In this document: positions 18,516 to 29,600 of the stretch, in pieces
Position numbering within the stretch: the first letter of the stretch is position 1
Layout: each line of letters starts with the position of its first letter
From: Gemmatales bacterium
Lineage (GTDB): Bacteria; Planctomycetota; Planctomycetia; Gemmatales; Gemmataceae
Length of the DNA stretch: 64,000 nucleotides
Assembly (NCBI GenBank): GCA_026004675.1
Contig: BPJP01000002.1
Coordinates: forward strand, 248,001-312,000
Direction: 5' to 3'
Made by a program: the position numbers and the translations under genes
The notes under the pieces: model-generated
Told to the model about the DNA's origin: nothing
Seen by the model: only the letters and a program-made list of their open reading frames with translations
Database searches by the model: none

Positions 18516-18590
18516 TCGGGGCGACTGGATTTGAACCAGCGACCTCACGGTCCCGAACCGTGCGCTCTAGCCAAGCTGAGCTACGCCCCG
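18516..18590 (-). tRNA. tRNA-Pro (CGG anticodon)
   Basis: A 75-base cloverleaf on the minus strand. Acceptor CGGGGCG/CGCCCCG, anticodon stem CACGG/CCGTG with loop TTCGGGA (anticodon CGG), T-loop TTCAAAT. CCA is not encoded. The acceptor stem is the same as in the GGG isoacceptor at 8264. Confidence 0.93.
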
Positions 18591-18912
18591 TTGCTCTTCA
18601 TCGTAGGCTTGCCCTTTGAATTGTCAACGCCAAGCACTGGGCCGTCAAGTCAGGCCGCACATTTTTTGTCAGGCTACTTGACCGGTCAGCTTCACGAAAT
18701 TAGGATGGAGACGATAGCCAAAAACCACCCGAACCGGATGGCGCGATGCCGTCCCTCCGCAATCTGACCTGCCCCGATAAGTGACGGCAGCGACCGTTGC
18801 TGGTCGCTCTGTCAGTGGAAATGTTCAAGACCCGAAGTCGTGCCACAGCCGATCCCCTGACGTCGCGAACGTTTGTCGGCTTGGCTATTTCATTGAAGGA
18901 AGGGTGAAAGCC
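18591..18912. other. Intergenic region upstream of cytochrome/WD40 gene
   Basis: 322 bases with no recognisable gene. It should contain the promoters for the leftward tRNA-Pro and the rightward cytochrome/WD40 gene. The last part (18781-18912) is open in frame with the next gene but lacks a family-like sequence. Confidence 0.5.
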
Positions 18913-20334
18913 ATGCGAACACTCTCATTTCTTGTCGTTGCCGGCGTTTTGGTCCTGACCGCCAACAAGGCGACAGCACAAGTCGAGCCGATCAAAGTGA
19001 TCGAGCTGAAGCGGACCGAGCCGGTTCTGTACGACAAAGATATCGAGCCGATTTTCGTCAAGAAATGCCTCTATTGCCACAGCGGCAACGTCAAGGAAGG
19101 CAAGTTCGACATGGGAACCTACGAATCGCTGATGAAGGGAGGCAAACGAGGCAAAGCCATTATTCCCGGCAACTCGAAGAAGAGCCTGCTGGTGCAATTG
19201 GCGGGCAAGACGAAATCGCCCCGCATGCCGCCGCGCAAAGAAAAGCCTCTTACTCCGGAAGAATTGGCTCTGATCAAGCTGTGGATCGACCAGGGAGCCA
19301 AAGCACCGACCGGCGTTCGTGTCCGTCCCAAACCGGTTCTGACGCTGCTGCCTTCGAATATCAATCCGGTGCGGTCGCTGGCGATCAGTCCTGATAACTC
19401 GGCCGTCGTCGCTGGGCGCGCCAACCAGATTCACGTCTATGACGCCGGTTCAGGAGCTTATATCCGCTCGCTTGTGAACCCAGAGTTGAAAACGCCTGAT
19501 AACAAACCGATCCAAGGCGCCCACATGGCGATCGTCGAGGCGCTTGCTTATAGTCCTGACAGCAAATACCTCGCCAGCGGCAGTTTCCAGGAAGTGATCA
19601 TCTGGGACGCGCAAACGGGGACGATCAAGCACAAGCTGACAGGATTTGCCGACCGAGTCGTGGCCCTGGCCTTTTCTCCGGATGGGAAACTGCTCGCCAC
19701 CGGCGGTGGCCCCCCCACTGAGAATGGCGAAGTCAAAGTCTTTGAAGTCGCCACGGGCAAACTGGTGACCGACATCAAAGACCCGACGAATGGCCACAGC
19801 GACCAGGTGTTTGGCGTCTGCTTCAGCCCGGACAGCAAGATGATCGCCAGCTGCGGAGCGGACAAGTTCGTCAAGATATTCGAAATCCCCTCCGGCAAGT
19901 TCATCAAAGCCCTCGAGGGCCATACCCACCATGTGCTCGACGTCGGCTGGCGTTTCGACGGCAAAGTGCTTGCCAGCTGCGGTGCCGATAACGTCATTAA
20001 AGTCTGGGACTTTGAAAAAGGGGAACAGACCCGGACCATCAACACCGGCTTCAGCAAGCAGATCACCCGCCTGATGTTCGTAGGCAAATCGTCCGATGTC
20101 CTGGCATGCAGCGGCGACGGCACGGCCAAGATGTTCAACGTCGATCGTGGCAATGCCGTGCGAACCTTCACTGGGGCCAAGGACTTTCTTTATGCCATCG
20201 GATCGGACGCAACCGGAAAAGTCATCGCCACTGGTGGCGAAGAGGGGCTGGTGCGAGTTTATAACGGCGCCAATGGCCAACTCTTGAAAACGCTGGCGCC
20301 TCCCGGCGCTGAGCCGGAAAAAGACAAGAAATAG
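18913..20334 (+). CDS. Secreted cytochrome c (planctomycete type) / WD40 protein
   Basis: 473 residues. A signal peptide (MRTLSFLVVAGVLVLTANKATAQ) is followed by a planctomycete-type cytochrome c domain with CxxCH at CLYCH (52-56), KFDMGTYESLMKGG and the PRMPPRKEKPLT distal segment. From about residue 140 to the end are WD40 blades (LAYSPDSKYLASGS, LAFSPDGKLLATGGG, CFSPDSKMIASCGADKFVKIFE and others), probably one propeller. ATG at 18913 follows GAAGGAAGGG; a GTG further upstream is in frame but would bury the signal peptide. It shares architecture with the gene at 1-1206. Confidence 0.9.
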   Translation: MRTLSFLVVAGVLVLTANKATAQVEPIKVIELKRTEPVLYDKDIEPIFVKKCLYCHSGNVKEGKFDMGTYESLMKGGKRGKAIIPGNSKKSLLVQLAGKTKSPRMPPRKEKPLTPEELALIKLWIDQGAKAPTGVRVRPKPVLTLLPSNINPVRSLAISPDNSAVVAGRANQIHVYDAGSGAYIRSLVNPELKTPDNKPIQGAHMAIVEALAYSPDSKYLASGSFQEVIIWDAQTGTIKHKLTGFADRVVALAFSPDGKLLATGGGPPTENGEVKVFEVATGKLVTDIKDPTNGHSDQVFGVCFSPDSKMIASCGADKFVKIFEIPSGKFIKALEGHTHHVLDVGWRFDGKVLASCGADNVIKVWDFEKGEQTRTINTGFSKQITRLMFVGKSSDVLACSGDGTAKMFNVDRGNAVRTFTGAKDFLYAIGSDATGKVIATGGEEGLVRVYNGANGQLLKTLAPPGAEPEKDKK

Positions 20335-20359
20335 CAATCACTCACCAGGACCTGAAAGG

Positions 20360-20392
20360 GGCCGGTTTGCTCATATGAGCGCCGGCCTTTTT
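20360..20392 (+). terminator. Terminator between convergent genes
   Basis: Stem GGCCGG (20360-20365) with CCGGCC (20382-20387), with an inner GCTCAT/ATGAGC stem, followed by TTTTT (20388-20392). It ends the rightward cytochrome/WD40 transcript. Confidence 0.8.
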
Positions 20393-20411
20393 CTTGACTA
20401 CGGAATTTCCA

Positions 20412-22697
20412 TCAGACGTATATCCGGCGGTTGTATAGGTACCATTCCAATCCGAGGATGACAAACGCGGCCAGGGCAAACCATTTCCAAATGTGCCGAG
20501 GCTGACCGCGCTCCCGGCCAGCAACGATCTGTTCTGCACCGATTTTTATCGCCGGCATCGGTTCAAGATCGCTCTCGTCCGAGTCCAGCAAGTTCACCGC
20601 AAACAGACGCTCCGTTCCGTCTTCCCAAATGACACGGTAGGGACCGATCCAGTGCGTTTCTGCGAAGGAAAAATCAAGCCGTTGTTCGTGGGGACCGTGT
20701 TTCAGTTCGATTCGCTTTCCTTTCGGATCGATAACGATGCCGGAGTCCACGGCCGACGCCGGATGGAGAATCTTGACGTTTCCGGGGACGACATTTGGTT
20801 CCGCCGTCGCGTCTTCGACATTGCCGAGAAAGTAAAGTACGTTCCGCAAGAACAAAGGGAAGCTGGGACGGAGCGGCCAGTTGGTGTTCCATTCCTCCTT
20901 CTCCGTCAGAAGCGGAAATGTCAGCACCAGGTCGGTAAACGGGCCACGCGTCAAAGCGACGAGCAACGCTACGTTGCGGTCCGATTCGAAAAGCCGGGGC
21001 GTACGGGGCGGCAATCCCTCCATTTGAAATGCTTCGCTGATGCCAACGTTGTACAACGCGCGCAGATGTTGCGTGACCGGATGTCCCTGTTGCCAACCTT
21101 TGATATGCGGATATTCGACCAAACGGGTCGTTTTCGTTTGATCGATCGGTTTTTCTCCCGGTGGTCGCCATGGTGGCGGCGGATAGCCGATGAACAGTGT
21201 ATTGGCCCGGGGCATCTGCGCTTCGGTTTTCGGAGCACAGCGATCGAAAATGACCAGATCAAACGCTCCATTCTGGGCCGGAGCCAGGTAATCGTCCGTG
21301 GCCAACTTATCACGACCCAAGTAGGTCACGTCCGCGACGGCCCTGGTGGCTTCTTCATCGAAAAACGCATGCAGAATCGAGTTGAATGGCCCCACGATCA
21401 GGACACGCGCTTTGCGAACGACGCCGACAACAAGCCACGACTCGTCATCGAGCGGAAAACAATCGTCGACGCCTGCCAGCCGGGCTCGAAACAAGGTGTT
21501 TCGGCTATCATCGAGATCATGGAGTTCGAAAGCCGCCGCCGCCTCACCAGGGGCGTCGCGCTGGCCCGGCTCATCCGCCGGACGACGTGGCGGGAGATCG
21601 ATCTCCCTGTCTTTGGCGGAGACCATTTCTCCACCGCGAAAAACATCGAGGTGCAGTTTGCAGTTCAAGGCTTTGCTGCGGAAGTTCAACACCCTCACCA
21701 GAACGCCAACGATGGATGGATCGTTTTCATCGCGACGAGCGTTGAAGGTGACGATGCCGACGTTATTGCTGCTTTCCGGCGCCGGTTTGAGAACTTTTTT
21801 GCCCTGTTCATCGGTTTCAACCATCATTTTCCCTGCCGCATGGTAGATGACGTTCAGATTTCCGAGAGAAAAATCGGGGCAGATTAGGAAACCGGCCATC
21901 AGAATAGAGGTGCACTTCCGTCGGCGTTCCCTCTGGCGGCACATAGGAACGCTCTTTTCCATCTTCCACGTTTTGCGGCCGGACGGCTGCCTCTTCCGTC
22001 GAACGGCGAGGATTCGCCAGGCTGTCCGCCAGGTTGAGCGCTTCCTCGATCCGCGTTGGCCGTTGCGTGGGTTGGATGTCCCTGGATGGCTCGGCGCAGC
22101 AGGTCTTTGTTGCTCGTAAACGACTGCCTCGTCGTGGCTCGTGAATTGAATTCGATGACCATGCCGACATCGCTTTTCGCCGGCTGCATCGATCTGCTTG
22201 AGGGCTTCGCGCTTCGCCCATTCCAGCCGATTGGGATCGGTGTCACTGGCCGACATGCTCGCGGAGTTGTCGACCATCAGAATATAGCGTTTGCCTGTCG
22301 CGGTTCCGCCGTGCAGCTGGAAGGCCATCACGCCATATATGATGAAAACGACCGCCAGCAACTGCAACAACAAGAGCAGGTTGTCACGCAGCCATTGAAA
22401 CAGGCTGTTGACGTGCAAGTCTTCGATGCTCTTCTTCCCACAAAAACGTGCTTGGTACGTGAAGCGGCCTCCTTTTGAGCTTCAAGAAATACAAGAGGAT
22501 GATCGCCAAAGGCGCCATCGCCAACAGGACGATGCGCCCACCAGGCAATGGGCAAATGGTAGGTCAGGTTGAACGTATCCTGCAACCAGGCGTTAACGCT
22601 CGTCTCATAGCCGGCGAGATTGAGCGCGAACAGGACGAAGCCGGGAATTGCGATCAGGAGAAGAAGGGCCAGACAAACCGGGAAACCAGTAGCGCAT
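20412..22697 (-). pseudogene. BatA/VWA-domain membrane protein, frameshifted by six single-base insertions
   Basis: Read from ATG at 22697 with one base removed at each of six homopolymers (about 22680-22685, 22537-22539, 22437-22439, 22174-22177, 22080-22082, 21876-21879), it gives a continuous 759-residue protein. The N-terminal region has two membrane segments and the BatA-type motif LLYFLKLKRRPLHVPSTFLWKKSIEDLHVNS (split here across positions about 22490-22400). A von Willebrand A domain follows (LMVDNSASMSASDTDPNRLE, MIDAS-like DNSAS). The region from 21870 to 20412 is intact and ends with a membrane helix near the C-terminus (WKWFALAAFVILGLEWYLY). BatA-like proteins are linked to MoxR ATPases and envelope functions, but no MoxR gene is nearby. 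Confidence 0.75.
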
Positions 22698-22818
22698 GGA
22701 TTTGCCCCGACGTTGGAGAACCAAACTGCATCATAAGACGTCGACGTCGCGAAAACAACGGTCGTCCCTAAGTCGGTGCGTCCCGGCTATCAGCGCGGGT
22801 GTAGGCAGCTAGAACGTG

Positions 22819-24794
22819 TCACTTGCCGCCAAATAGTTGCTGCTCGGCGATGGCCAGGTTGTAGCGTTTTTTCGCCGTTTCCAACAGTTTCTGCTGGAAC
22901 TGGGGATGTTCCTTGAGGACTTTCCGAAAGTCGGATTGTTCAAGGATGAAGACGTCGCAATCGGTTTTGGCGCGAATCGTGGCAGTGCGGGGTTGGGAAC
23001 ATCAACAAAGCCACTTCGCCGAACACGTCCCCTTCGCAAAGAGTGCTGATAACCTTGCCGTGATCATCGATGACCTCAACGACGCCGCGATTGAGGAGAT
23101 ACATCTCTTTGCCGGTTTCGCCTTTCTTGATGATGACGTCGCCGGCTGAATAGACGGTCGGTTTTGAGCATCATGAGAATGGAGTTGCGGAAGATCGCAT
23201 CGCAGCCTTCGAAGAGGGGAACTTTTTCGAGGATTTCCTGGCTGACGATCTCGGTCCAGCGTCGGCCATCCGCTTCGATGAAGTCGAAGGCGGCTTTGGG
23301 TCCCCACGACCCGAAAGGATAATTGGGAAAGTCTTTGGCCGGGTTGGCTTTCCAGGCATCGAGAATAGGCTGGACGACGCGCCAGGCGGTTTCGACCAGG
23401 TCGGTACGGGGAAAACAGAGTGGCATCGCCGATCATGCACTGATAGAGCAGGACCTCGTAGCCGGTGCCGCGAACAGCGCTGAAGGCTTCGCCATAATTG
23501 AACCGCATGTTGACTTTTTGCAACAGCATGGAAGGTCCAGGCGTCTTGGCCTGAAAACGCAGTTCGATCCCCTGGTCGGGTTGGATGTGGAAGATCAATT
23601 GATTGTTATCGAGAAAGGCAGCGGCTGGAGTGCCGCGAAAGATGACCTGCGGCGCCCGGCGAAAACAAACGACGATCTCCGTGCCGCGTTTCCACAGTGC
23701 TTTGCCGGAGCGCAGATAAATCGGCACACCGTCCCAGCGCCAGTTGTCGATATACAACTTCATGGCGGCGAAAGTCTCCGTTTGCGATTCCGGATTGACA
23801 TCCGGTTCCTGACGGTAGCCGACCGCTGGTTCGCCGTTCGGTTTTTTGCCCGGACCGTACTGTCCGCGCACAGTATGCGTCAGCACTTCTTCGGGGGAGT
23901 AGATGCGGATGGCCTCCAAAACCTTGGCCTTCTCATTGCGGATGGCGTCAGCCTTGAACGAACTCGGCGGTTCCATGCACAGGTAAGCCAGCATCTGGAA
24001 CATGTGGTTCTGGATCATGTCGCGCAGAACGCCGGAGCGATCGTAGTAATTGCCTCGCCCTTCCACGCCCACCGATTCCGAGACGGTGAACTGGATATGA
24101 TCCACATAGCGCTTGTTCCACAGAGGTTCGAAGATGCCGTTGGCAAAAACGAAAAGCTAACAGATTCTGCACCGTCTCTTTGCCAAGGTAGTGGTCGATC
24201 CGATAAATCTGGTCTTCGGTCCAATACTTCAAAAGGGTCCGGTTCAGCTCGATGGCGGAGGGGAGGTCCGTGCCGAACGGTTTCTCGACAATGATCCGTT
24301 TCCAGCCGGGCAGTTTCTTGAAGCCGGAGGCTTCGATACCGTCGGAGATCATGCCGAAGACGGCCGGCGGCGTCGCCATGTAAAAAAAGGACGTTCCCCT
24401 GCGTACCCAGTTCGCCGTCCAGTTTCGTCACCAGTTCCAGCAGTTTTTGAAAGGCAGCAGCGTCGTCGAATCGACCGGGCGTGTAATAGAGCTTCTTGAC
24501 GAATTCATTCCAAACGCCTTCATCGAATTGCTTGCGCGTGTTGAACTGTTTGATGTCGTTGGTCATGCGCTGCCGGAATGTTTCCGTCGTCATGTCGTCC
24601 AAAGCCATGCCGACAATGGCGAAACAATCTGGCAACAGTCTGTCGCAGGCCAGGTTGAACAACGCCGGCATCAGCAGCCGTTTCGTCAAATCTCCCGAGG
24701 CGCCGAAAATCACCATGATGCACGGGTCGCCTGGTTGCTCCTTGATAGGCTCTTCGGAAGTGATGACCCCGCAAACTCCAACCACGTCAGCCAT
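22819..24794 (-). pseudogene. zwf: Glucose-6-phosphate dehydrogenase fused to a cyclic-nucleotide-binding domain, frameshifted by five insertions
   Basis: Starting at 24794 and removing one base at five homopolymers (24382-24388, 24145-24149, about 23408-23415, 23162-23165, 22989-22992) gives a continuous 656-residue protein ending at TGA 22821-22819. The first ~510 residues are G6PDH: NAD(P)-binding [28 protein letters not shown], the catalytic [13 protein letters not shown], then PIYLRSGKAL. This is the entry enzyme of the oxidative pentose-phosphate pathway. The last ~130 residues are a cNMP-binding fold: LEKVPLFEG, YSAGDVIIKKGETGKEMYLL, a phosphate-binding cassette FGEVALL...RTATIRA with the conserved Glu and Arg. 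All changes are insertions in homopolymers, so the gene is probably intact in the organism. Confidence 0.8.
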
Positions 24795-25098
24795 AAGACG
24801 GCTCCCGTCGAAAAGAGTGACAGTGCGTGCTCCAATCGCTCAGGGTCGATTGTAGAGCATCCGCCACCGAATTCCCCACTAAATACGAATTTTCTTGTCG
24901 ATTCCTGCTCCGTGCACTGCCGTTGGTTGACGGTCCGCTCGTCGCGCTGACGCTGCGACGCTCACGAGAATCACCGCTTTACTCGTAAACCACGGGCTTG
25001 GTACGCTGCGAACGAGAAAATTATCTTGCCTGTCTTGTATCCTTGCTCTATCGTGGTGATTGGTATTTGGTGGTTTCCTTGACCGACATCCGTCCAAC
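24795..25098. other. Intergenic region upstream of zwf
   Basis: About 304 bases between the leftward zwf gene and a doubtful small rightward reading frame. It contains a copy of the dispersed repeat (24928-24965) and, by position, the zwf promoter. Nothing else is recognised. Confidence 0.5.
24928..24965. repeat. Dispersed palindromic repeat copy
   Basis: 24940-24957 is identical to the 18-base core at 2825 and 2848, and the identity to the second copy there continues through ACGCTC. Upstream TGACGGTCCGCT is shared with the copy at 30503. Confidence 0.7.
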
Positions 25099-25380
25099 AT
25101 GGTTTTCCGCACCGCGAGTCTGATCTGTGTCGTATTGATCGTCGCCCTTCTTGCGGCAAGCGCGGCAAGCGTGCAAGCAATCGACAAAGTTTTCGCTGGT
25201 GCCGACACCGAATGGGCCGAAGAATGCGCCGAAGGAGGTTGCGACCTGGCGGAATGGTTGCCTGTATCGCCGCCTGTCATGCCCTCGCCCATTGCCTTGG
25301 TTTCAGCCTTTTCTTTCCTTCCGCCTTTTCTGACCCGTTTCAGCGACTTGCGACACAAGTCCATCTGCCTGCAGATTTGA
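25099..25380 (+). CDS. Possible small exported or membrane protein upstream of efflux genes
   Basis: A 93-residue frame beginning MVFRTASLICVVLIVALLAASAASVQA, a plausible signal peptide or membrane helix, followed by an acidic stretch (DTEWAEECAEGGCD), a hydrophobic/proline stretch (VSPPVMPSPIALVSAFSF) and a basic tail. It is co-directional with the RND genes starting about 115 bases downstream. I recognise no family. An in-frame ATG at 25060 exists. The segment lies in the indel-rich zone, so the frame itself may be wrong. Confidence 0.35.
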   Translation: MVFRTASLICVVLIVALLAASAASVQAIDKVFAGADTEWAEECAEGGCDLAEWLPVSPPVMPSPIALVSAFSFLPPFLTRFSDLRHKSICLQI

Positions 25381-25494
25381 GTTGTGATTCGTTCGCTTGA
25401 TTGCGCTGCGTGAAGATTGCGCCGCGCACGCCGCCGCGCCGCCCTCGCCGCGGCGGCTTCCTTCGCCAACATTTTCCCAAGGAGCATTACGTCC

Positions 25495-26601
25495 ATGAAG
25501 CTGACCAACACCGGTTTATCGATACTGGCGCTCGTTTCCCTGTCGCTGCCCGCTTGCCACATGCAAGCCGAAGGGCAGCAGCACGAAAGAACACGGCACG
25601 ATCGTGGTGACAAGTCCCAAAGTCGAAGATGTAGTCACCACACAGCAGTTCGTTTGCCAGATACATTCCCGGCGGCACATCGAGATCCGCGCCCTGGAAC
25701 GGGGCTATTTGAAAGAAGTGAATTTCAAGGAGGGACAGGCGGTGAAGAAGGGGGATGTTCTCTTCAAGATCATGCCCATCCTCTACAAAGCCGAATACGA
25801 CGCCGCCCAGGCGGAAGCAAAGTTCGCTCAAGTCGAGCTGGACAATGCCGAGATGCTTTACAAGCAAAAAGTGGTTTCGATCCAGGAAGTCGCTTTGTTC
25901 CGCGCCAAACTCGCCAAAGCCAAAGCCAAGGCGAAACTGGCTGAAGCTCACTTGAATTTCAGCACCATCCGCGCTCCCTTCGACGGAATCGTTCATCGCC
26001 AATACCAGCAGCTTGGTGCCCTTGTCGAAGAACGGGACGTTCTCACCACCCTTTCGGACAACAGCGTCATGTGGGTTTATTTCAATGTGCCCGAAGCCTT
26101 CTACCTCGACTACATGACCAAAAAGAAAAACAACCATTCGGCAGACAACGAGACCATTGAACTCTTGCTCGCCAACGGCAGCAAGTTCCCCTACAAGGGA
26201 AAGATCGCCGCCATCGAAGGACAATTCAACAATGAAACCGGCAATATTCCGTTTCGCGCCGACTTCCCCAATCCGGACGGCTTGTTGCGGCACGGTCAAA
26301 ACCGGCACCGTCCTGATCCAACAAACCTTGCACAACGCCATCGTCATTCCGCAGCGGGCAACGTTCGAAATCCTAGACAAACAATATGTCTTCGTTGTCG
26401 ACGACGAAGACGTTGTTCACCAGCGCGAAATCGGCATCCAAACCGAATTGGGACGACATTTTCGTCATCAACCGAGGACTGGCCCCGAACGAGAAATTCG
26501 TTCTCGAAGGCATCCGCCAGGTCCATGACGGCGAAAAGATCGAGTACGAGTGGATCAAACCGGAAGAGGCGCTCAAACACTTGAAATTTCACGCCGAGTA
26601 G
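25495..26601 (+). pseudogene. RND efflux periplasmic adaptor (membrane fusion protein), frameshifted by three insertions
   Basis: ATG at 25495 (Shine-Dalgarno AAGGAG at about 25479) starts MKLTNTGLSILALVSLSLPACHM, a lipoprotein-type signal. Removing one base near 25573-25588, one A at 26298-26301 and one G at 26450-26452 gives a 367-residue HlyD/AcrA-type adaptor. Features include the lipoyl half-motifs (ALERGYLKEVNFKEGQAVKKGDVLFKI and LNFSTIRAPFDGIVHRQ), a helical hairpin between them and a beta-barrel (VPEAFYLDYM). It would link the inner-membrane pump immediately downstream to an outer-membrane channel. The insertions resemble sequencing errors. Confidence 0.8.
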
Positions 26602-26644
26602 AACTGGCTTTCCCACAGCACTTTAACGAAGCGATTTCGACGCC

Positions 26645-29600
26645 ATGTTTACGAGAATCCTCCATCGGCCAGCATTGGCAATTGTGATTTCGATCCTGCT
26701 CTTGTTCGTCGGCGGCCTGGGAATCGCCACGCTGCCGATCGAGCAATTCCCCTCCATCACGCCGCCGACCGTCCAAGTCGCCATCGCTTACCCCGGTGCC
26801 AGTGCCAACGTTCTCGTCAACTCGGTGCTCATCCCTCTGGAGCGGTCCATCAACGGCGTGCAGAACATGCGCTACATGGTGTCGGACGCGACCAGCGCCG
26901 GCGAGGCGACCATCACAATCTATTTCGAACCGGCTACCGATCCGAATATCAACGTCGTGAACGTGCAAAACCGGGTCAACGTCGTCAAGAATCAGCTGCC
27001 GCCGCTGGTCGTCCGCGAGGGCATCCTGGTCTATCAGGTCGTGCCGAGCATGTTGATGTATGTCAATGTCTACAGCACCGACCCCAACGCCGATCAGAAA
27101 TTCCTGTACAACTTTACCAACACCATCATCATGCCGCGCATCAAACGGATTCCCGGAATGGGAAGGCCTCGCAACCTCGGCAACCGCTCCTATGCCATGC
27201 GCATCTGGCTGAACCCCGATCGCATGCGCGCCTACAAGATTTCTACCGAAGATGTCATGGAAGCCATCGCGGAACAGAGCGTCATCGGGTCGCCCGGCCG
27301 GCTCGGCCAGGCTACCGGCTTCACTTCGCAATCCAAAGAATACGTCCTCACCTACATCGGACGATACAACCAACCCGAACAATACGCCGACATCATCCTC
27401 AAAGCCAACCCCGACGGGGAAGTGTTGCGTCTCAAGGATATCGGCAAGGTCGAACTCGGCTCGGAGTTCTTCGACATCTACTCCGACATCAACGGTCATC
27501 CTGCCGCTTCCATCGCTCTCAAGCAGGCTCCGGGATCGAACGCCACCGCCGTCATCGAGGCGGTCAAGAAGGAACTAGAACAGATCAAAGAAGAATCGTT
27601 TCCGCCGGGCATGGATTATGAGATAGCCTACGACGTTTCCCGGTTCGTCGAAGCGTCGATCGAAAAAGTCCTCCATACCCTTTTGGAAGCTTTTATTCTC
27701 GTCGCTCTGGTCGTCTACATGTTCCTGGGCGACTTGCGTTCGACGTTGATCCCGACCCTGGCGGTGCCCGTTTCGCTGATCGGAACCTTTTTCGTCCTGA
27801 AGTTGTTCGGGCTGTCGATCAACCTGATCACGCTGTTCGCAATGGTCTTGGCGATTGGCGTCGTCGTTGACGACGCCATCGTCCTTGTCGAAGCCGTCCA
27901 TGCCAAGATGCACGAGAAACACCTGTCGCCTTATCGGGCGAGCATGGAAGTGTTGCACGAGATCGCCGGTGCGATCATCGCCATCACTCTGGTCATGTCC
28001 GCCGTCTTCATCCCGGTGACGTTCATTCCGGGTCCGGTCGGCCAGTTCTATCGCAACTTTGGGATCACGATGGCGACTTCGATCGTTTTCTCTGGATTGG
28101 TGGCATTGACGCTTACGCCCGTGCTGTGCGCCATGATCCTGCGTCCGATCAACCATCACGCTGACGGCAACTCGAAGAACGGCAAGAAACGGATCACATT
28201 GACCGCGAAGACGATCGCTCTTTACCTTGTTGGCGGAGCGATCGTGCTGGCGCCGTTGACGTACCTTGCCCATTATTTGTGGGGTCCGATCGGGTTTTTG
28301 CTCATCCTGGTGCCATTTGTTCAGCGACCTTTCAGCAACCTGGTGGACAAAGTGACCAACGGCTATGCGGGCATACTGAAACGAGTCGTGACGCGCCGCG
28401 TGCTCAGTTTGGCGGTCGTCGGGAGTTTCGCCTTTGGTATCGTCACCGTCAACACGCAGCTGCCCAGCGGCTTTATCCCCAACGAGGACCAGGGGGTCCT
28501 GTATGCCGTTTTCCAGACGCCTCCGGGATCGACATTGGAGTACACCAACGCCAAGGCGCAGGAACTAGAGGAGATTGCCAAAGAGGTCGAAGAAGTGACG
28601 TCGGTAACAGCTCTGGCGGGATATGAAGTATTAACGGAAGGGCGCGGTTCGAATGCCGGGACCTGCATTATCAACTTGAAGGACTGGTCCGAGCGCAAGC
28701 GGACGGCTCGGGAGATCATGAAAGAGCTTGAAGAAAAATGCCGCCGCATGACCAACGTGAAGCTTGAATTTTTCGAGCCTCCCGCTGTTCCGGGCTTCGG
28801 TGCCGCCGGCGGTTTCTCCATGCGCATTCTCGACCAGACGAATTCGGCCACCCCCGATTACAAGCGGCTTGGTGAAGTGACCGACCGTTTTCTGGCCGCC
28901 TTGTCCAAACGCAAGGAAGTGACCAACCTATTCACCTTTTATACGGCCGATTACCCGCAGTATGAACTCATCATCGACAACCAGGCAGCCATGCAGAAGG
29001 GGGTCACCATCAAGAAAGCGCTCGATCAACTGAACATTCTCATCGGCAGCACCTATGAGCAAGGCTTCATTCTCTTCGGCATGTTCTACAAGGTCTACGT
29101 TCAGGCATTGCCGGAGTTTCGCCGCTACCCCAAAGACCTGGACAACATGTTCGTCAAGAACGAACACGGAGAAATGGTTCCCTATTCTTCGTTCATGAAA
29201 ATCAAGAAGAAGCAAGGACTGAACGAGATCACCCGTTATAACGTTTACCCGTCGGCGGCCATCCAAGGCGCTCCTGCCCCGGGCTACAGCAGCGGCCAGG
29301 CCCTGCAAGCGATCCGCGAAGTCGCTGCCCAGACCCTTCCCAAGGGCTACGGCATCGGCTGGGAGGGAATCTCCTGGGACGAATCGAAAAAGGGCAACGA
29401 AGACGTCTACATCTTCTTGATCGTGGTGGCATTCGTGTACCTCGTCCTGGTCGGACAATACGAAAGTTTTCTGTTGCCGCTGGCCGTCGTCTTGTCCCTG
29501 CCCGTCGGAGTCTTCGGTTCCTTTTTGTTGCTGAGGCTCATGGGACTGGCCAACGACGTCTGGGCACAAATTGGTCTCATCATGCTCGTCGGTCTGCTCG

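Noticed and set aside
20493..21887. 464-residue plus-strand frame opposite the BatA-like gene
   Set aside because: The minus strand encodes a continuous VWA-type protein with C-terminal membrane helix here, so this is the shadow.
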